Below are positions 58,274-64,000 of a stretch of 64,000 bases of DNA, one piece after another. The stretch is taken from NCBI GenBank assembly GCA_030770545.1, contig CM061109.1, forward strand, positions 4,402,001 through 4,466,000, read 5' to 3'. Below the pieces are notes generated by a model that ran no database searches, was not told where the DNA came from, and saw only the letters and a program-made list of their open reading frames with translations. The stretch comes from Macropodus opercularis. Taxonomy: Eukaryota; Chordata; Actinopteri; Anabantiformes; Osphronemidae. A program made the translations under genes and the position numbers. Numbering within the stretch: position 1 is the stretch's first letter; every line of letters starts with the position of its first letter.

Positions 58274-60538
58274 GTAAAGAAGTAGGGCCATCACTGTGGT
58301 CACAAATCATGGTTGTTGCTCTGTACTGTGTGTAGTTTCAATATAATAATAATAGGAAGCTGAACACACTACTTATAGTGGCAGCACTTCAAAACGTGAT
58401 CCGTTTTCATTGCAGTATCTTTGCGTGTCCACAACGTTTTAGTTTTTTTTCCGCAAAAAGCTCTGAATTGTTATCTGAAAAACAGCGTTTTTGTCTTACA
58501 ACTATCTTCCGTTCACTGCAAAGTTATAATGGCCGTGTCTTGTGTTTGATGTTGAAAGGCTTTAAAGACAGCAGGCATCTCCCAAAATATCTACACACAC
58601 ACTGTATCACGTCTGCTGTGATATAAATATCTCCACATATTTCTGTGGCTGCGATGTAATTAATATATGATACTTTGCACTTTTAAAAATGTGCATATAA
58701 CTATTCTGTTGTCACAATTTCTGCCGGTAAGTGAACTTCACTATAATGTTTGTCTCTTGTAGAGAATTTCTGTATGAAGCCTTCTCTATGGTAAATAATC
58801 CAACAGTGTTATTCAGATACAGTGAGTGAAAACAGGGAACGTTTGATCACATCGCTTCCCACAGCAGGTGTATTCATATGTTAATGTTCACTCCTCACCT
58901 TGGCTTCAGCCGCCAAGCGGTGAAAGGCTGCTGAGAAGCCACCACGTTTTACAGGAGCCTTCCTGGTTTGTTAACTGCAGCATCGTCAGAAAAACGCACA
59001 GTTAAAGCTCCTCATTCAAGCTGCACCGTCATTGTTACCATTGTATCAATTGTTCACCCAAATTATAGCGAAGGCTGACTGGCGGCTCAATGACTGATCG
59101 CCTTATTCTGACTGTGATGACTTTGCGCTTCCTCCAGTAAAAATCAACAATAAATAATGAAGGGTCTAAAGGTTTTCAGCTGAACTTTCAGTCCTTTGCT
59201 GCTGCAGCCAAGGTGAGAATTCTCGTTTCCATCTGACTGCAACGATCTTAACGTGGGGGAGGGGACGTCTTTGCCTTTAGCTGGATGTCGGTGGAGACTC
59301 TCAGTCATCCAGCTGAGGTTGTCTGAAAGTTGATTCATACATGTGTGTTTTTTTACACGTATTTAAAGTGGATGGTTGTGTGGAGTTTATTTATTTAAGG
59401 TGTCTGTATGTAACCAACAAACTGAATGAATGACGACATTAACATCGATAAATTCGTCCCCAGATCCTGAGCTAAACAACAGTGCGTATTTCTTGTCTAG
59501 TGTGTCCCAACACCGTGTTTTGTCAAGGAGTGAATCGTCTGAAGCGTCTTTTAATTCATACATTTTGTGTATTGGTCTCCGCTGGACTCATCACGTCCTG
59601 TCAGCTTGTGGGCGCTGGTGGCAGCAGCTCACTTCAGTTCACAAAGCGCAGAAGACAAGGTAAACAAAACAGCATTATATCTTTCAAACACGCGTCCATA
59701 TGTCTGTTATGAGTTGATTAAAAGGAGATTTTAGAAATTAAAATCAGGCAGAAACTCGGGTCGCCAAAACGGGAACCGCTGAACTACACAAGACACCGCC
59801 AGGGTGGCTTCACAGGTGTTCTTGTCTGAATGGATGTAGCCACCATTGAATGAGATTTTCTTGTATAAATTTCCATTTTAGTGAACCTTACTCTTTTATT
59901 GAGTTGGGAGTTTATATTATAACGTCTGATAAATAAAGAATTCACAGAAATCCTCGGTACAGTACTGTGTGGTTGTAGGACTAGCCATGACCGGCTATAA
60001 GTGTCAGCCCATCGCCACCTACAGGTCATTTAGACGTAACACACGCTGTGCCTCGGCAAAAATGCAGTGGAAACGTGGCAGAAATGACAAACCAACGCGG
60101 TGGAATACGACACTTTTAACAGCTACCACTGTATTTCGTACAGATTTGAGTCAGGGTTTTGTGTGGAACTGTGTTTAATTTGTGGTTGAAGCCATGGTTA
60201 ACCTGATGAACATGTTGGTTCTCTTTCGCTCATGGGGCCCTTGCAGGGAGTGAACTGTAGCTCATACGTTTAGGATACTACTTTGTGCCCTGGATTTCAT
60301 TTTTACATCATTGGTGTAACACCTGTTGTTATCAAACCTTAAGTTCTTCTTATTATAATTGTGCATTTCTTCATCTGTTGTACATTCAAAGTATTGTTTT
60401 AAATGTGATCCATGGCACCAATTGATATGTTGCTGTGATACTTACTGTTATCCCTAGAAAAGGCCACATCATCTTGTCAGTTTTAATGTAGTTGCTTTTT
60501 CAGGGATCATTTTCATCCAGTAATAGTTTTAAATTCTA
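58274..60538. other. Low-information stretch of copy B
   Basis: Counterpart of 670-2,952. No recognised gene; the 77-codon ATG frame is at 59,430-59,663. Confidence 0.4.
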
Positions 60539-60542
60539 TTAA

Positions 60543-62434
60543 CACTAGAAGTCCCAGAGAGCAGCCATTTGGCTTTTCTACCTATAAAACCCGCAGGACA
60601 GCCGATGGGCTGGAAGTCTTTAGGCTAATATCCTTAATCAGCTGTGAACAGTTGCTTTTGTTATGTAAACAATGTGGGGCCATGCTGAACCACTTCAAGG
60701 AAACTTGTGTTTCACTTCATCTTAGGGAGGATTCAACACATGTTTTTTTCCTTTGTTGCTGAGGTTTATTGATAAAAATAGTACAAAATAAAAAAAAGAA
60801 ACCAACCATTTGTACACATATTTACAAATAATATTAAAAAGTGAGTGAGTACATTCCAGCAATCACTCACAATCCTGGCACTGCCATTGTATCTCCCGTC
60901 TGCATTTACCACATGTGTATCTGTAGTAGTGAACACATCGCACAGTGGCATGATTGTTCTTGCCTTGGTGTTTGACCTGACACATGGCTCTTTTTCCAGG
61001 GCTAGGTGTGGAGGGTTGTGTCCGAAGCAATTGTTCTTTTCTTGCCTTCTTCGCACACATATGAGAGTTAGCCAACTCTCTTGCAAGCTCCACCAGGAAG
61101 TCCACCCGTCTTTCCTGCATTCAGGTGCCTGCTTGATACAGCACATGTGCATTCAGTGCTGTCATGTCAATCATGTTATAGAACACGGCAACTGGCCAGC
61201 GCCGTGTCCCTGTGCGGACAGTGTACTCCCGCACCATCTGGTCCATCACATCCACGCCGCACTTTGTGGTGTTGTAAAGAGTGACAGTGTTTGGCTTCCT
61301 TTTGGTGGTATTATCAGTCTGAATCACGCTGTGCATGCTGCTAAGAATGTAGACGGTCTTCTTCCGTTTGGGCGCATACGCCGTCAGTGTAGCAGCAGTG
61401 GTTGAAAACACCTAATAAATAAGATAAATAGTTGTTTTCATAGCACTTTTACACACAATGACAAACTTGGCGGTGGTGATACTAAAAATTAGAAACACTT
61501 AAACATAGAACCACAAAAGACGTGCAACATACCTGAGTGGTGAATTCATTGCGATCTGTGTGTCTAGCGGATTGAGGGATTTCCCGGCGAATCTTGTTGA
61601 CTGTGCCGAGGATGGTGGTTTTCCGGCTAAGAAGTTTATGCGCAAGTGACAGCGATGTGAAGAAAATTGTCCGTGGTAACCACTGGGACGACTAGGGTCC
61701 TTGCCAAGATATGGGAGGACATTACAAATGTACTTGGATTTTAGGTCGCAAGCCACCCAAAACTTGATCCCAGGTTTGGTCAGGTTTAGTTGCAATATAC
61801 TGCAAGTTCATCAACGGTGATATGTAGACCAGGGTTGTTGGATGTGATGCAATTGGTGACAAATGATCCCCACACACTGGAAATGGCAGCAAACTTATCA
61901 GTCTTTGTTCGATCACCCTGGGTGGACCTGTCATCAAAGCGTAGGTGTCGCATGATGTCTTGGAAGCGGTTTTGCGGCATTGTTCCAATGATATTTGGGT
62001 TTCCCAGGTTTGCTAACCAGCAGTCACGTAGTGATGGAACCTTGGTAAGCCCCCGCAAGATGACAATTGCAATAAATGCCATTAGTTCAGGGAGGGCCAT
62101 GAACCAATGAACATGCTCCGTTTCCTGTGCATGTTGAATAGTCCATTCTTGAATGCTATGAAGCATGTCAAGAGTGATGAAACACAGGAAGCTCTGAAGG
62201 CGACTCGAGATACTTTTCCTTAGCCGGTCAATCAAGTTCTCTGCTTTTAGCAGCAATCCCTCCCCCACACATACAAACAAGCCACCAGCAACCATTCACA
62301 CACACACCCCCAACCCCCCTGCAGATTGCTCAGGTAATGACCATATTTACACATGAATTGATGCTAATGGTAGCCAAAAGACTAGCCACTTAGCATCCAC
62401 TTGGCTAAAGGAGGGTTACAAATCTCTGGGACTT
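60543..62434 (-). mobile_element. piggyBac-type DNA transposon relic, copy B (uninterrupted)
   Basis: TTAA (60,539-60,542) plus the CACTAGAAGTCCC end, with TCTCTGGGACTT at the other side. At 1,892 bases it shows the element as it was before the L2 entered copy A. Confidence 0.85.
60863..62295 (-). pseudogene. piggyBac transposase pseudogene, copy B
   Basis: Starts at an ATG (62,295) and keeps a long N-terminal frame to 61,786, including NPGLHITVDE with the first catalytic aspartate, after which a deletion and frameshift break it. TTDNF and DVMDQM follow in other segments. The intron (61,412-61,532) and the in-frame TGA (61,121-61,123) are the same as in copy A. The C-terminal Cys/His-rich tail (RCVHYYRYTCGKC) is present. 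Shared lesions show that inactivation predates the duplication. Confidence 0.9.
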
Positions 62435-62618
62435 TTCCTCTACACTGTTGCTATTAAAATGTACAATTTATTGATTGGCTACAATTAAAAGCTTGTTCTA
62501 TGTGGGATTTGTTGGGTCTAGTTGTGTAAGGTCTCAAATCTTACTTGTAAAGTGCCTTGAGATAACTGATGTAGTGGATTGGTGCTATATAAATAAAGTT
62601 GATTTGAATTGAATTGAA
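62432..62618 (+). mobile_element. L2 3'-end fragment, copy B
   Basis: Counterpart of 8,791-8,977, with the same junction to the piggyBac end. Confidence 0.85.
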
Positions 62619-63225
62619 AATTTAATCTATTTTTATTTCACTTTTTATCCTTTATCCTTTCCTCTACATGATCCTGGATGAGAATCCTCTGTGTCCCGAT
62701 CAGTCCTGCGCCTGGACTGTTACTGCAGCTTTAACCTGAGAGCAGATAGCTGAGAAAAGATAGATAACAAAAACACCACATTCAGTCTGGAACAGCTGAA
62801 CCTGTCACCAATAACAACCAGCTCCTCCTTTGCTTGGGTTTAAGATTGAGCTAAGATGGTAAATTATTATTACATTATATAACAACAACATCAACGAAAA
62901 ACATCAGACATTTCTCATGGTCAGTCTGTCAAACCTTGTTTCAGTCAGTCAGTCGGGTCTTTATGTCATGAGCTCAGGTTTTATTGTGTACGTGAGCTGG
63001 GAGGGAGACCTCCTGCTCAGAATGAACTGCAGTTTGGCTACTCGTCCTGCTGAAGGAATCAGCAGTGTCGCTTAGGGGGCCCCCTCCTCCATGATGGTAG
63101 ACGCTGGTTCCATGTGTTTTCCTGCAGAAAACACTTACGTGTAAACTAATGATCTGATTTTCATGGGATCTCTTATCCATTAGTTACTATTAGTCACTAA
63201 AGCAAAGCTTCATGCAATGTTAAAC

Positions 63226-63270
<45 letters not shown>

Positions 63271-63514
63271 CTGTCACACACACTTTCATAGCACTACCTT
63301 ATTTGTGTTTTATTGTAACTTCCTGATCTGATATGGTATCTGCCCACTAGACAATATATTTTCCCAGGCATCTCGCAGTCACGGTCACTATTTTCCATTT
63401 TTCAATCATTCTATGTAATACTGTTATCTTTAACACAGTCACTCTGCCACCTCTGTTGTTGCTGATAACCTTGCTGAACACTCAGTAGCTGGGTTTGTTG
63501 ACAGTTTCAGTGGT
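62619..63514. other. Noncoding stretch of copy B
   Basis: Counterpart of 8,978-9,830. No gene recognised; includes the (CA)19 run. Confidence 0.5.
63229..63266. repeat. (CA)19 microsatellite
   Basis: Uninterrupted CA run, one unit longer than its copy A counterpart. Confidence 0.95.
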
Positions 63515-63523
63515 TCATATGTT

Positions 63524-64000
63524 TGCAGATTTTGTGTTGGAGAGCGGCCCCATATCAGGACAGGGGCATTCCCTGGTAGATCAAAACAGCAACACCAGTT
63601 GGATGTTGAAGCAGCCTTGGCAAGTAGTACCCATAGCCATGGAGTTAAAAGGCAGTGTGCAATTCCTCAAAGGTTGAATCAGGCATGGCAGTTGTTAATG
63701 ACACTCAAAGATGCTGTTGAGTTGGTTATGTCACCCATCCACACTGATGAAAGCATAGGTCACCTAGATAGGTCCACACAGATTTAACATTGTTTTCCCA
63801 GAAGGGAAATTGATTCCCAAGCATCATTTTGTCGAGCATTACCCGCAGCTCATTAAAGCATTTGGCCCACTAGTGTTCTTATGGACAATGAGGTTTGAAG
63901 CCAAGCACCACTTCTTTAAGAAGAGTCAAGAATTCCATTAGAGGTTGTAAATAAGAACATTCAAGAATTTGTATTGCAGAAATGTCCTGGAGAGACAGTT
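63524..64000 (+). pseudogene. Pseudogene of LIPKHHFVEHYP family, copy B (cut by window end)
   Basis: Same decayed blocks as 9,860-10,336: TLKDAVELVMSPIHTDE, then, after a frame change, LIPKHHFVEHYPQL. The lesions match copy A, so the gene was already broken before the duplication. Whether the SAMD3-like pseudogene follows here too cannot be seen. Confidence 0.65.

Larger units (their letters stand above)
57605..64000 (+). repeat. Segmental duplication, copy B (direct orientation)
   Basis: Partner of 1-10,336, minus the L2 insertion. Substitutions are sparse (roughly one per hundred bases by eye). It holds the empty L2 site at about 61,830 and retains a CTGCAGAAAACAC block near 63,123 lost from copy A. 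It continues past the window end. Confidence 0.95.

Overview
The window looks like nuclear DNA from a ray-finned (probably percomorph teleost) fish. It is rich in fish-type transposons: L2-clade LINEs with the typical 3' end, a piggyBac relic with an intron, a retrovirus-like pol relic and CA microsatellites. It also holds remnants of two protein families that are multicopy in teleosts. No gene is both intact and recognisable except the LINE ORF2. The window is dominated by repeats and duplication.

Layout. (1) 1-10,336 is copy A of a direct segmental duplication. Its partner, copy B, is 57,605-64,000. Both run off the window edge, so the true duplication is longer. Both carry the same broken piggyBac (minus strand) and the same broken teleost gene fragment. 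Only copy A carries a 3.94-kb L2 LINE inside the piggyBac; copy B is the empty site. (2) 10,340-13,600 holds a SAMD3-like pseudogene with four recognisable exons. (3) 14,400-17,000 holds a decayed retroviral pol relic and a perfect 32-bp palindrome. (4) 19,839-25,045 is an older, inverted and rearranged paralogue of the A/B sequence. It is broken up by a LINE 3' tail, by a 5'-truncated L2 flanked by exact-length 290-bp direct repeats, and by another L2 3' end. (5) 25,102-56,787 is a macrosatellite: about 20 head-to-tail copies of a ~1,594-bp unit, each containing an older internal duplication. (6) 57,125-57,422 looks like a compact bidirectional promoter (CRE, YY1-like and ETS-like motifs, a splice donor on each side). 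It lies between the array and copy B.

How the parts relate. The A/B unit has been duplicated at least twice: an old inverted copy, then the young A/B pair. The macrosatellite lies between the inverted copy and the promoter of copy B. The shared lesions in A and B date the piggyBac decay before the duplication, and the L2 in A after it. The two most unusual observations are the macrosatellite and the L2 itself: its ORF2 lies in frame directly behind an ORF1 UGA and has no AUG before the endonuclease domain.

Limits. All identities were judged by eye, with no alignments or database searches. Family names for the teleost proteins come from recall of conserved motifs.
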